NCBI GenBank assembly: GCA_002701295.1 | Contig: NZUJ01000043.1 | Location: 1-43,450, forward strand | Direction of reading: 5' to 3' | Length of the DNA stretch: 43,450 bases | Origin: Ponticaulis sp. | GTDB taxonomy: Bacteria > Pseudomonadota > Alphaproteobacteria > Caulobacterales > Hyphomonadaceae | Shown: positions 19,497 through 27,706 of the stretch, in pieces | Position numbering within the stretch: position 1 is the first letter of the stretch | Layout: each line of letters begins with the position of its first letter | Program-made: the position numbers and the translations under genes | Notes under the pieces: model-generated | The model's database searches: none | The model's input: the letters and a program-made list of their open reading frames with translations, nothing else | Told to the model about the DNA's origin: nothing

Positions 19497-20279
19497 TCAC
19501 GAATTGTCTTCTTCGAGAAAATCGACGTGGAAATTGCCATCTTCGTCCCCGTTATCGGACAAAATCGGATCAAGTTCCTCGTCGTCTGATCCACCTGGGC
19601 GCGGCATTTCAAAGCCGACCGGCAACGCACTATCCAGAAGTCCGGCCGCCTGGAAGTCAGACTTGCCTGGCAAAGTGTCGAGACTTTCCAGACCAAAATG
19701 CTCGAGAAATGCGGAGGTCGTCCCGTAAGTCACGGGCCTTCCCGGTGTTCGACGCCGACCTGTGAGTTTCACCCACCCACATTCAAGCAGGATATCCAAA
19801 GTCCCTTTGGAGACGGCTACACCACGAACGTCTTCTATTTCAGCGCGGGTAACAGGCTGACAATAAGCAATGATCGCCAGAGTTTCGAGTGCGGCTGAAG
19901 ACAGTTTTCGGTCTTCTTCCCGAATTTCGGTGAACAGATAACTCAGATCGCGAGCTGTCTGAAAACGCCATTTGCCGCCCACCTCAACCAGATTGACGCC
20001 GCGTTTTGCATACACTTCCTGTAACGTCATCAAAATCTCAGAAGCATCAACATTCGCAGGGAGCGATGCGGCAACTTCTTCAGCAGACATCGGCTCACCG
20101 GCAGCAAAAAGCACAGCTTCAGCGCGCCTGAGCGCTTCTGACTCGATTTCCAATTGCGGGGTAGACAAAACCGGCCCGTCAGCCGCGACCCGTTTTTCAG
20201 CGCCCTTATAGGCAAAGCTCATTTGCTGAACGGCTGAACGGATATCTTCCAGGCGCTCGGCTTCAGTTTTCACTGCCAT
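19497..20279 (-). CDS. scpB: Segregation and condensation protein B
   Basis: Kleisin-interacting winged-helix subunit of the Smc-ScpAB condensin, needed for chromosome segregation. The family core is ALRRAEAVLFAAGEPMSAEE followed by LETLAIIAYCQPVTRAEIE. The second winged helix has GRRRTPGRPVTYGTTSAFLEHFGL. A disordered acidic tail (DDEELDPILSDNGDEDG) ends the protein. The start is ATG 20279 with a GGAGAGG ribosome site, which overlaps scpA by 17 bases and gives 260 residues. Further upstream ATG and GTG codons in frame lack a ribosome site. Confidence 0.95.
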   Translation of the reverse strand: MAVKTEAERLEDIRSAVQQMSFAYKGAEKRVAADGPVLSTPQLEIESEALRRAEAVLFAAGEPMSAEEVAASLPANVDASEILMTLQEVYAKRGVNLVEVGGKWRFQTARDLSYLFTEIREEDRKLSSAALETLAIIAYCQPVTRAEIEDVRGVAVSKGTLDILLECGWVKLTGRRRTPGRPVTYGTTSAFLEHFGLESLDTLPGKSDFQAAGLLDSALPVGFEMPRPGGSDDEELDPILSDNGDEDGNFHVDFLEEDNS

Positions 20280-21117
20280 CCTGGTCCTCTCCATCACATT
20301 CTGCGATCTGACGAACGAGCACAGGAGCGCCATATTCGTCCTGTCGCAGATCTATTCTTCTGGCTTTTGTCAGGTCCAGGGATGCGGCAAACACACTCGC
20401 CAGCCTCGAACGCCCCGGAGCCGCCTTTTCGTTCTCCGGAATATCCGCCTGATCCAGCGCAACTTCATTCAGCGTGGCCCAACGTTCACCCATTTTAGGC
20501 AATACCCGTTCAATCGTCAGACGTGCGCTCTCAAGCGGCAGAACGTATTGTTTTACAACCTCGTGCGGTTTTTCTCGGTTCTTCCGCGTCTGGATCTTGG
20601 CAAATGCCGCCATCATATCAATCAAACGAGTCGCATACTGAGGGCGTTTAATGACAACCGGACGTTCTGGAAGTCCGCGCTCAAAGACATCGCGACCCAG
20701 ATGATCGCAATTCATCAGCAAATCACCCGCTTCGCGCATTGCCTCCAGACGTTGGAGCCGAAATGCAAGACGCGCCGCGAGGTCATCGGGCGACGCTTCG
20801 TCATCATTCTGCTTCTCAGGCTTTGGTAGCAGTAATCTGGATTTGAGGAAGGCCAACCAGGCCGCCATCAACAGATAATCGGCCGCCAGATCAATGCGTT
20901 TGTCCTGAGCATCCTGAATGAAGACGAGGTATTGTTCAGCCAGTTCGAGAACTGACACCTTCATCAGATCGACCTTCTGGCGACGGGCGAGCATAAGCAA
21001 CAAGTGAAGCGGCCCTTCGAAGCCTTCCACATCGACCAGAAACGCTTCGTTCTGTTCAATATCGAATTCTGAAGAGTCCAGCTTGCCTGTGCCTGCTATC
21101 AACCCATCGGCGGCCAT
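20263..21117 (-). CDS. scpA: Segregation and condensation protein A (kleisin)
   Basis: Bridges the Smc heads in bacterial condensin. The N-terminal helix bundle carries the family hallmark VEGFEGPLHLLLMLARRQKV (about residues 30-49), followed by ADYLLMAAWLAFLKSRLLLP. The C-terminal winged helix binds the Smc head. It has 284 residues. It overlaps nagZ by 19 bases upstream and scpB by 17 bases downstream, so translation of the three is probably coupled. Confidence 0.96.
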   Translation of the reverse strand: MAADGLIAGTGKLDSSEFDIEQNEAFLVDVEGFEGPLHLLLMLARRQKVDLMKVSVLELAEQYLVFIQDAQDKRIDLAADYLLMAAWLAFLKSRLLLPKPEKQNDDEASPDDLAARLAFRLQRLEAMREAGDLLMNCDHLGRDVFERGLPERPVVIKRPQYATRLIDMMAAFAKIQTRKNREKPHEVVKQYVLPLESARLTIERVLPKMGERWATLNEVALDQADIPENEKAAPGRSRLASVFAASLDLTKARRIDLRQDEYGAPVLVRQIAECDGEDQDGSEN

Positions 21118-22151
21118 CCGGTCGTCACTCCAATGCGAGCCATAAGCTCTTTAAACCGTTCAGTCTGTTCGTCTCTTTTACCCGCAACTTGCCGGGTACT
21201 GAAAGCCTCAGACCGCTCAGCCCTTGCAAGTGCCACACCACTCAGATCGTAAGACCCTTCAGCGACTTCCTTCATTTCCTGAAGAATAACGCCTCGATCT
21301 TTTTCGAACCCGGCACAATGAAGAACCACATCACAACCTGCGCTCAAAGCGCGCTGGGCTCTGTCCGACAACGGACCACCCAGTGCTTTCATGCCCAGAT
21401 CGTCACTCATAAGTAGACCATCAAAGCCGATTCTCTCTCGGATGACATTGGAAATGACTGTAGAAGACGTCGTTGCGGGCTCTTCAGCGTCAAAAGCTGG
21501 GTATAAAATGTGGGCTGTCATCGCCATGGGCGCATCTTTCACCCATTGGAAGGCGTCAAAGTCCAGAGACAATTCACTTTCGCTCTCAGCAACAACTGGC
21601 AATTCTTCATGGCTGTCGGCTCTGGCGCGGCCATGCCCCGGGATGTGTTTGATCACTCCGGCAACACCTGCGTCCTCAAGTCCGCGGAGCGCCGCAAGTG
21701 AGAGCTTTCCAATCCTGGCCGCATCAGCGCCGAAAGATCGATCGCCGATAATGTCATGCGCCCCCGGAATGGTGATATCGACGACGGGCGAACAATCGGC
21801 ATGGATTCCGAGATCAGATAGTTCATATCCGATAAGCGTATGGCCTAGCTGACAGGCTTCAAGACCCAGAGACGGATCGATGTCGAACAGCTCGCCATAT
21901 TTGCTCGGTGCCGGAAAAAGTGGCCATTCAGGCGCCTTCAACCGAGCAACACGACCGCCCTCCTGATCGATAAAAATCAAACACGGGCGCTCTAACGCAT
22001 TCCAGATATCGTCTACGAGAGTGGCGACCTGCTGTTTTGAAACACAACTTCGCCCCATGAGAATAATCGCCCAGGGCTGCGCTTCCTTGAACAGAGCGGC
22101 TTCATCTGGCGTAAGATCGGGGCCAGAAACACTCAGAATACAAGCGCGCAT
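21099..22151 (-). CDS. nagZ: Beta-N-acetylhexosaminidase (GH3), peptidoglycan recycling
   Basis: Removes N-acetylglucosamine from anhydro-muropeptides in the cytoplasm during cell-wall recycling. The GH3 signature KHIPGHGRARADSHEELP carries the Asp/His pair that acts as general acid in NagZ. The nucleophile is the first Asp of LLMSDDLGMKAL. FIDQEGGRVARL near residue 60 forms part of the sugar site. It has 350 residues and lacks the C-terminal domains of larger GH3 enzymes, as expected for NagZ. It starts 3 bases after the SPOR gene. Confidence 0.95.
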   Translation of the reverse strand: MRACILSVSGPDLTPDEAALFKEAQPWAIILMGRSCVSKQQVATLVDDIWNALERPCLIFIDQEGGRVARLKAPEWPLFPAPSKYGELFDIDPSLGLEACQLGHTLIGYELSDLGIHADCSPVVDITIPGAHDIIGDRSFGADAARIGKLSLAALRGLEDAGVAGVIKHIPGHGRARADSHEELPVVAESESELSLDFDAFQWVKDAPMAMTAHILYPAFDAEEPATTSSTVISNVIRERIGFDGLLMSDDLGMKALGGPLSDRAQRALSAGCDVVLHCAGFEKDRGVILQEMKEVAEGSYDLSGVALARAERSEAFSTRQVAGKRDEQTERFKELMARIGVTTGWPPMG

Positions 22152-22154
22152 AAA

Positions 22155-23003
22155 TCAGGATTCCGCAATTACGATACAGGATTCCCCACGTGCTTTGAGC
22201 TCCGAACAGAAATCATCGGCGTCTGAACGCGAGCTGAAAGCCGAGGCTCGAAGGCGATAGAATATTCCTTTGGCGCCAAGATCGGCACGCTGAATATCCA
22301 TTTGCGCACCCTGGAAGATATCCGCGTGTGCCTCAGCGAGTTGATTCCACGCCTGCTCAGTCGCACCAAGATCGCGTAGCGCCATGATCTGAACGAGGAA
22401 CTGACCTGATGGATCAAACTTCGAAGTCGACGTCGTCGTGACCGGAGGAGGCAAAGGACGAGGCGTGCTGACCACTGGCGGTGGTACGATAGCTGCCTGC
22501 TGAGTCGGCGTAGGTGTTGGTGTCGGTGTCGGAACAGGCGCCGGAGCCGGTGTCGGCGGTGATTGTGGCGCGACCTCTGCCGTTTGCGTTGACGAATTGG
22601 ACGAAGACCCGGAAGGCCGAATGTCACGCGGCTTACCATCAGGCAGTTGTGCGGGCTCAATCACACTTGCCTTGATGACTTCGCTTTCGGCGTCTTCTTC
22701 AAACAGACGCGGCTGCGAAGGCGTCTCAGCATCTGCCTTCGCGGAATCCGGGCGATGCTTGAATGGCGTCGAATCTGCGGCGAAAATCGGCGTATCGCCC
22801 GGACCTTCCTTGGTACCCTGACGATATGCATTCCAGACCACGGTTCCAAAAACAAGAACGACACCGGCTGCAAGCGCCATTACGAGGGGGCCTTTGCCGC
22901 CTGACTCATCATCGCGAGCGTCAAAGCCTTTATACTCATCGCCGAACGCAGAATACGTGCTTCGTTCTCTGGGGGCGCTGTCGCTGTCAAATTTGTCGGA
23001 CAT
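22155..23003 (-). CDS. SPOR-domain membrane protein
   Basis: Probable septal-ring or cell-wall protein. A cytoplasmic N-terminus of about 38 residues precedes a single membrane helix (LVMALAAGVVLVFGTVVW, about 40-57). A long Pro/Thr/Ser-rich periplasmic linker follows, including a run of alternating Thr-Pro. A SPOR domain fills the last 75 residues (FLVQIMALRDLGATEQAWNQ to the end), the fold that binds denuded glycan strands at division sites. It has 282 residues. A good AGAAGGA ribosome site precedes the ATG. It heads the long minus-strand array, with a CtrA-like site just upstream. The particular partner or gene name cannot be told. Confidence 0.9.
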   Translation of the reverse strand: MSDKFDSDSAPRERSTYSAFGDEYKGFDARDDESGGKGPLVMALAAGVVLVFGTVVWNAYRQGTKEGPGDTPIFAADSTPFKHRPDSAKADAETPSQPRLFEEDAESEVIKASVIEPAQLPDGKPRDIRPSGSSSNSSTQTAEVAPQSPPTPAPAPVPTPTPTPTPTQQAAIVPPPVVSTPRPLPPPVTTTSTSKFDPSGQFLVQIMALRDLGATEQAWNQLAEAHADIFQGAQMDIQRADLGAKGIFYRLRASAFSSRSDADDFCSELKARGESCIVIAES

Positions 23004-23046
23004 GATGCGAATCCTTCTACTCGCATTAATAATGTCATAATGATTG

Positions 23047-23061
23047 TTAACGTCTCGCTAA
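23047..23061. promoter_or_regulatory. Candidate CtrA-type site, TTAA-N7-CTAA
   Basis: TTAA at 23047-23050 and CTAA at 23058-23061 are spaced by 7 bases, one base from the TTAA-N7-TTAA consensus of the cell-cycle regulator CtrA known in Caulobacter and relatives. It sits 44 bases before the SPOR gene that heads the nagZ-scpAB array, in the 65-base gap after dgt. Short AT-rich motifs occur by chance, so this is only a lead. Confidence 0.3.
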
Positions 23062-23068
23062 CGATCTT

Positions 23069-24256
23069 TCAGATCATGGCATCCAGGTTGAATAGTCTTC
23101 GATGCTCCTGGATCGCAAAATTGTCTGTCATACCGGCAATATAGTCGCATACGATTCGCGCCCTGCCGTCACGTGTGGATTGCTGTGCTTCTTCTGACCA
23201 GGGTGGAGGCAATGTGTCCGGTTCTTCCAGAAACAATCCAAACAGATCTTTGAGAATGCGCTTCGCCTGACTTCTTTTGCGGTTCACTTTGTAATGGCGG
23301 TACATGCGCTCCATTAAAAAACGCCGCAGGTCGCGAATTTCATCTCCGAGACCCTCTGAAAAAGAAATCAAAGGTTGGTCGAGTGCCCTCACCTCTTCCA
23401 CTGAGAGCGGCTTGAATTCATGTGCACGACGCAAGGATTCTGTCGTCAGATCGTTGATCCAGATCCCAATCAGCCGACGAATAACTTCCCCGATGGTCCT
23501 GTCGCGATCCAACAGAGGAAATTCTGTCTGCACTTCCTGAAAGACGCGCCCAACCAACGGAACTTGCTTGATATCTTCAATTGCGAACAGCCTTGCGGAT
23601 AGGCCATCGTCTATGTCGTGATTATTGTAGGCGATATCATCTGCGAGGGCCGCAACCTGAGCCTCCGGACCAGCATAACTGCCGAGTTCCAAAGCCTCGA
23701 GATGCGGAAAATCTCTGAATGTCTGGGTGAGCTCACCAAACTTCTTTCCATTCTTAAGAAGCGGCCCATTGTGTTTTACGAGCCCTTCCAGACTTTCGTA
23801 AGTCAGATTGAGACCGTCAAAATTTGGATAGGTGTGCTCGAGCCGCGTGACCACGCGCAAAGTCTGCGCATTGTGGTCGAAACCACCGAACTCCTCCATA
23901 CAGATATCAAGTTCATCTTCACCTGCATGTCCAAATGGCGGGTGCCCAAGATCGTGAGCCAGTGCCAGCGCTTCTGCAAGGTCTTCATCGAGCTTGAGTG
24001 TGCGCGCAACTGAACGCGCAATCTGTGCAACTTCCAACGAATGGGTCAATCGTGTCCGGAAGTGGTCTCCTTCATGCGCAACAAAGACCTGCGTCTTCAT
24101 TTTCAGCCGACGAAACGCACTCGCATGGATGATCCTGTCCCGATCTCTTTGAAACGGCGTGCGGGTGGCAGATGGCGCCTCTTCATAGAAACGGCCGCGA
24201 CTACGATCAGGATCGCTGGCATAGGCCGCTCTGGGCGCAGAATAAACAAGAGTCAT
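23069..24256 (-). CDS. dgt: dGTP triphosphohydrolase-like HD protein
   Basis: HD-domain enzyme that cleaves dNTPs to nucleoside and triphosphate. The metal-binding pattern is clear: His of [15 protein letters not shown], then the HD pair in [18 protein letters not shown], and the later Asp of [15 protein letters not shown]. The N-terminal SRGRFYEE and [17 protein letters not shown] segments are typical of the type-2 deoxyguanosinetriphosphatase-like group. It has 395 residues. It is divergent from erpA across 65 bases. In many alphaproteobacteria argS follows dgt; here the SPOR gene does. Confidence 0.95.
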   Translation of the reverse strand: MTLVYSAPRAAYASDPDRSRGRFYEEAPSATRTPFQRDRDRIIHASAFRRLKMKTQVFVAHEGDHFRTRLTHSLEVAQIARSVARTLKLDEDLAEALALAHDLGHPPFGHAGEDELDICMEEFGGFDHNAQTLRVVTRLEHTYPNFDGLNLTYESLEGLVKHNGPLLKNGKKFGELTQTFRDFPHLEALELGSYAGPEAQVAALADDIAYNNHDIDDGLSARLFAIEDIKQVPLVGRVFQEVQTEFPLLDRDRTIGEVIRRLIGIWINDLTTESLRRAHEFKPLSVEEVRALDQPLISFSEGLGDEIRDLRRFLMERMYRHYKVNRKRSQAKRILKDLFGLFLEEPDTLPPPWSEEAQQSTRDGRARIVCDYIAGMTDNFAIQEHRRLFNLDAMI

Positions 24257-24321
24257 GGCTTCCCTTTTTCAAACTGGGATTCATGATTATGTAGAGAGTG
24301 AAAGCATGAAGGATTGCTCAA

Positions 24322-24651
24322 ATGGACCAGCCTGTTTCTCTCTCTGCCAATGCTGCGAAACGCATTAACGCGATTCTTGCCGGAAAGATGGACTCTGACT
24401 TCTTGCGTGTATCCGTGGAAGGCGGCGGATGTTCCGGCTTTTCGTACAAGTTCGATTTCGACACCACAATCGAGACCGATGACCTGGTCATCGAGAAGGA
24501 CGGTGCGAAGGTTGTTGTAGATGCGATGAGCCTGCCATTTTTATCAGGCGCAGAAATTGATTTCGTCGATGAACTGATTGGATCAAGCTTTCAAATCAGG
24601 AATCCGAATGCGACGGCGTCGTGCGGCTGCGGCACCAGTTTTTCGATCTGA
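24322..24651 (+). CDS. erpA: Iron-sulfur cluster insertion protein, A-type carrier
   Basis: A-type carrier that delivers iron-sulfur clusters to target enzymes. The three cluster-binding cysteines are visible: one in GGGCSGFSYKF and two in the C-terminal SCGCGTSF. It has 109 residues. ErpA is favoured over IscA or SufA because there are no isc or suf genes nearby and because this gene lies next to dgt, its usual neighbour in this group. An AAGGA ribosome site lies upstream of the ATG. Confidence 0.92.
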   Translation: MDQPVSLSANAAKRINAILAGKMDSDFLRVSVEGGGCSGFSYKFDFDTTIETDDLVIEKDGAKVVVDAMSLPFLSGAEIDFVDELIGSSFQIRNPNATASCGCGTSFSI

Positions 24652-24727
24652 TTGCTGACGCTGGGACAGGCTTGCAAGTCGTCCGTTGATACCATTCAAC
24701 TACTCCTGACCAACCCAGGAGGCATGA

Positions 24728-25396
24728 ATGGACGTTTCATCCGCGATTGATCAGAGACTTTCTGTACGGGCATATCAAGATAAGCCCGTACCCTCTGATT
24801 TGCTGAAATCGATTCTGACGGAGGCCCAGCGCTCTCCCTCTGGCGGCAACCTCCAACCCTGGCGCGTCATAGCTTTGACCGGAACTGCCCAGCAGGATGT
24901 GATCAATCTTGCAACTGAAAAGCTGGCTCAAAACCCACGCGGTGAACCGACAGATCGTCCCGTCTATCCTGAAAGTCTCTGGGAGCCCTACAGATCTCGC
25001 CGCTTCGAGATTGGAGAGGCGCTTTATGCTGCGCTGGACATACCAAGGGAAGACAAGCTGAAACGCCTCAGTTGGTTCGCGAACAACTATCGGTTCTTCG
25101 GGGCACCTGTCGGACTGATGATGGTTATTGATGAACGCATGGGTCACGGCCAGTGGGCGCACATGGGAATGTTTATGCAATCTGTCGCGCTTCTGGCTGT
25201 TGAGAACGGCCTCGGAACCTGCATGCAGGAATGCTGGGGCATTTTGAGAACCTCGCTCAAGGAGCACCTTCAGCTTCAGCCCACTGAAATGCTTTATTGT
25301 GGGATAGCGCTTGGGTATCCTGACATGGAACATCCCGCGAATCAGGTTCGCTCAGACAGAGCGCCGCTCAACGAGTTCGCAGAATTTCGGAATTGA
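24728..25396 (+). CDS. Nitroreductase-family FMN oxidoreductase
   Basis: NAD(P)H:FMN oxidoreductase of the nitroreductase fold; the physiological substrate is not predictable. The FMN-phosphate site RRS/RLSVRAY is seen as DQRLSVRAYQDKP near residues 8-20, with SPSGGNLQPWRV (about 36-47) as the second FMN-binding block. GLGTCMQECWG near 157-167 fits the late family motif. It has 222 residues. The ATG follows a perfect AGGAGG by 5 bases. Its stop lies 2 bases before xthA, so the two are co-transcribed. Confidence 0.93.
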   Translation: MDVSSAIDQRLSVRAYQDKPVPSDLLKSILTEAQRSPSGGNLQPWRVIALTGTAQQDVINLATEKLAQNPRGEPTDRPVYPESLWEPYRSRRFEIGEALYAALDIPREDKLKRLSWFANNYRFFGAPVGLMMVIDERMGHGQWAHMGMFMQSVALLAVENGLGTCMQECWGILRTSLKEHLQLQPTEMLYCGIALGYPDMEHPANQVRSDRAPLNEFAEFRN

Positions 25397-25398
25397 TT

Positions 25399-26181
25399 AT
25401 GAAAATTGCCACCTGGAATGTGAATTCAGTCAAGGCGCGCCTGCCGACGGTTTTGGAAGTGCTCAAAACCATCGATTGTGATGTGATCTGCCTGCAGGAA
25501 CTGAAATGCGAGACCGACGCATTCCCATACATGGAAATCGAGGATCTCGGATATGAAGCCGCGGTTCACGGTCAAAAGACCTATAATGGTGTTGCAATCC
25601 TATCGAAGACAAACATTGAAGATGTCGTCAAAGGCCTGCCAGGGAACGAAGACGACGAGCAATCGCGCTATATTGAGGTCACGACAGGCGGCGAAACGCC
25701 GGTTCGCGTTGCATCAATTTATCTTCCAAATGGCAATCCATTTCCCGGCGAGAAATTTGACTACAAGCTGTCCTGGATGAAGTACCTTGAGGCCCGTGCT
25801 TCAGACCTGTTGAAACTGGAAGAACCTGTCATTCTGGCAGGTGACTATAATGTCATCCCGAGCGATGACGATTGCTGGGATCCATCTGTCTGGGCGAACG
25901 ATGCGCTCGCACAACCCGAATCACGTGCAGCGTTTCAACGTCTCCAATGGCTTGGCTATACTGAGAGCTTCGCGTCAATCGAAGCGAAAAGTCACGCCTA
26001 TACGTTCTGGGACTATCAGCGCGGTGCCTGGCAGAAAGATCATGGCATCCGGATCGATCACCTGCTGTTGAGCCCGGAAGCGGGTGATCGATTGGAAAAG
26101 GTCGAAATCTTCAAAGCCGCACGAGGCCTCGAGAAGCCGTCAGACCATGTGCCCGTGATCGGACACCTCAAACTCACTTGA
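25399..26181 (+). CDS. xthA: Exodeoxyribonuclease III
   Basis: AP endonuclease and 3'-5' exonuclease of base excision repair. It begins with MKIATWNVNSVKAR, where Asn7 is catalytic. Glu34 in CLQELK binds the metal. AGDYNVIPSDDD supplies the Asp/Asn pair, and the closing SDHVPVIG carries the catalytic Asp-His. It has 260 residues. The start is ATG 25399, 2 bases after the nitroreductase stop; a TTG two codons earlier is possible but disrupts the canonical N-terminus. Its last 8 bases overlap the convergent secreted-protein gene. Confidence 0.97.
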   Translation: MKIATWNVNSVKARLPTVLEVLKTIDCDVICLQELKCETDAFPYMEIEDLGYEAAVHGQKTYNGVAILSKTNIEDVVKGLPGNEDDEQSRYIEVTTGGETPVRVASIYLPNGNPFPGEKFDYKLSWMKYLEARASDLLKLEEPVILAGDYNVIPSDDDCWDPSVWANDALAQPESRAAFQRLQWLGYTESFASIEAKSHAYTFWDYQRGAWQKDHGIRIDHLLLSPEAGDRLEKVEIFKAARGLEKPSDHVPVIGHLKLT

Positions 26182-26551
26182 TGTAAGCACCACAGCTGAC
26201 CTGAAACGATGTTCTTTTCTGGGTGAAGCTCCGACTACGCTCAGTCAGTTCTGAATTTTTATCGTCGACGGCATTCTGAAGCGTTTCGAATTCGGCTTTT
26301 AGTACTTCAGCGCGCTCAGCGGCGACAGGTGACAAGCCGGATTCCTCTTTCGCGGCGACAAACTCGTCACCAACTTCATCGGCCTGCTCGCCCATGCGTT
26401 TCAGCTCTTCATAAGATGCGGTCAGAGACTTGTGCTGTGAGGCAAGTTCAGCCTGCATCGTCTGGCACTCTTTCGCCGTCATCGCCTGAGCAGGTAAAGC
26501 GCCGACGAACAGAACAAGGGGCAACACACGAGTGACGTTTAGCAATGTCAT
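26174..26551 (-). CDS. Small secreted coiled-coil protein with two cysteines
   Basis: Not recognised. Residues 1-23 form a signal peptide (hydrophobic LPLVLFVGALPAQA with an AQA cleavage site). The mature part, about 100 residues, is almost entirely charged helix: two helices, broken around SGLSP. Its only two cysteines, C29 and C120, lie at the two ends, so a disulfide could tie an antiparallel helical hairpin shut in the periplasm. AAAGGA precedes the ATG. It overlaps the convergent xthA by 8 bases. Function unknown. Confidence 0.8.
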   Translation of the reverse strand: MTLLNVTRVLPLVLFVGALPAQAMTAKECQTMQAELASQHKSLTASYEELKRMGEQADEVGDEFVAAKEESGLSPVAAERAEVLKAEFETLQNAVDDKNSELTERSRSFTQKRTSFQVSCGAYIK

Positions 26552-26656
26552 ATATGATTGGTCCTTTGCAGTTTCAGATCACACTAGCAATCGGTAGATG
26601 ACCAATGCCTGAACAAACCGGTTGGCAAGGTTTCACCTAATGCTTGCTGAAACGGT

Positions 26657-27634
26657 CTATTTTCCCAATACGTCAACAAGATGAAAAACTGAGGCAATAT
26701 CGACAAGAAGTTCGCCAACTTTCTCAGGATCATCGATCCGTGAGAACAGGCCGCCACCTTCGAACAATTCTCCACCCTCCAGAGCCGCATAAATTTTATT
26801 GCCGTCAAAAGTTGCCCGAAACTTCGAACCGTTGAACGCTGTCTCAAGATCCAGAAAGGCCTGCATGACGTCAGGGGTCAGCAAAAACCGCGCCTCCACC
26901 TGGTCAGTTGTATAAACTTCAAACTTCTTCTCAAATTCAGGGTCTTCAAGTTTGGCACGGGAATACTTGTCGCCAATTGCGCCGAATGCATTGAAGATGC
27001 CTGCGTCTCTCGCAATTCGAGTCGTGCCGTGAAACGTTTTTGCGGCATCAATCACCCAGCACTGACCTCTGAAAACCGTCACCCAGCTGGTTTGGGTTTT
27101 GCCATCACTGTCAGTGGTCGTCCGCTTGTCTTCGAGATGCGCCTGAAAAAACTCGAATGGTCGTCCATTTCGCTCACCGACCATTTCGTCTTTTAACTTC
27201 ACACGATCCCAACTTGGAACCAACTTATGATTCCGGCAGGATTGAAGATGATTGTTCGCATGCGCAGAGGGCTCTTCGTTATATGTGAGCCCGAACTTGC
27301 TCGCGACGGATGACACCATCATCGTCCGCGCTTTTTTTGTGACTTCGTGCACGCCGGTCAGGCCGAAAGCAGCAGTACCGACCGCGGCGACAATTCCGAC
27401 GATCCCCGCAAGAGGAGATTTGAAGATGAAAATCGCAAGTCCACCAACAATAAGCAGAGCAAGCAGCGCATAAACACCATAGGTTTTTGCACGGCTCATC
27501 GCCTTGAGACGGTCTTGCTCCATATCCGCGAGTGACGGCTTGAGATCCTTCTCGTAGATTGTCGCAAACTCGGAGAAATCCTCCGGCAATTCAGCCAGAA
27601 CACTTGCCAGAGTCTTCTTGTTTGATGACGACAT
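26657..27634 (-). CDS. DUF3137-type membrane protein
   Basis: Resembles the DUF3137 family of unknown function. A cytoplasmic N-terminal helix region of about 50 residues precedes two close membrane segments (YGVYALLALLIVGGLAIFIF and GIVGIVAAVGTAAFG). A soluble domain follows with the family-like blocks NGRPFEFFQAHLED, TVFRGQCWVID and EVYTTDQVEARFLLTPDVMQ. It has 325 residues. A TAAGGC ribosome site precedes the ATG. In other bacteria such proteins are often near LemA-like genes; none is seen here. It follows valS after a hairpin. Confidence 0.82.
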   Translation of the reverse strand: MSSSNKKTLASVLAELPEDFSEFATIYEKDLKPSLADMEQDRLKAMSRAKTYGVYALLALLIVGGLAIFIFKSPLAGIVGIVAAVGTAAFGLTGVHEVTKKARTMMVSSVASKFGLTYNEEPSAHANNHLQSCRNHKLVPSWDRVKLKDEMVGERNGRPFEFFQAHLEDKRTTTDSDGKTQTSWVTVFRGQCWVIDAAKTFHGTTRIARDAGIFNAFGAIGDKYSRAKLEDPEFEKKFEVYTTDQVEARFLLTPDVMQAFLDLETAFNGSKFRATFDGNKIYAALEGGELFEGGGLFSRIDDPEKVGELLVDIASVFHLVDVLGK

Positions 27635-27657
27635 GCCTTACCCCCGCGCTGGCATAT

Positions 27658-27678
27658 GGCGGCCTGTTTCAGGCCGCC
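27658..27678 (-). terminator. Perfect hairpin after valS, no U-tract
   Basis: A 9-base-pair perfect GC-rich stem (GGCGGCCTG at 27658-27666, CAGGCCGCC at 27670-27678) with a 3-base loop lies in the 72-base gap between valS and the DUF3137 gene. No T-run follows on either strand, so it may pause or partly terminate transcription, or stabilise the valS 3' end, rather than act as a standard terminator. Confidence 0.4.
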
Positions 27679-27706
27679 GAATCAGACTGCATCCAAGATT
27701 AAGCCG

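Noticed and set aside
22495-22570. Short tandem repeat (GGTGTC-like units) in the SPOR gene as a phase-variable tract
   Set aside because: The repeat encodes an alternating Thr-Pro linker and its units are imperfect and in multiples of three, so length changes would not shift the frame.
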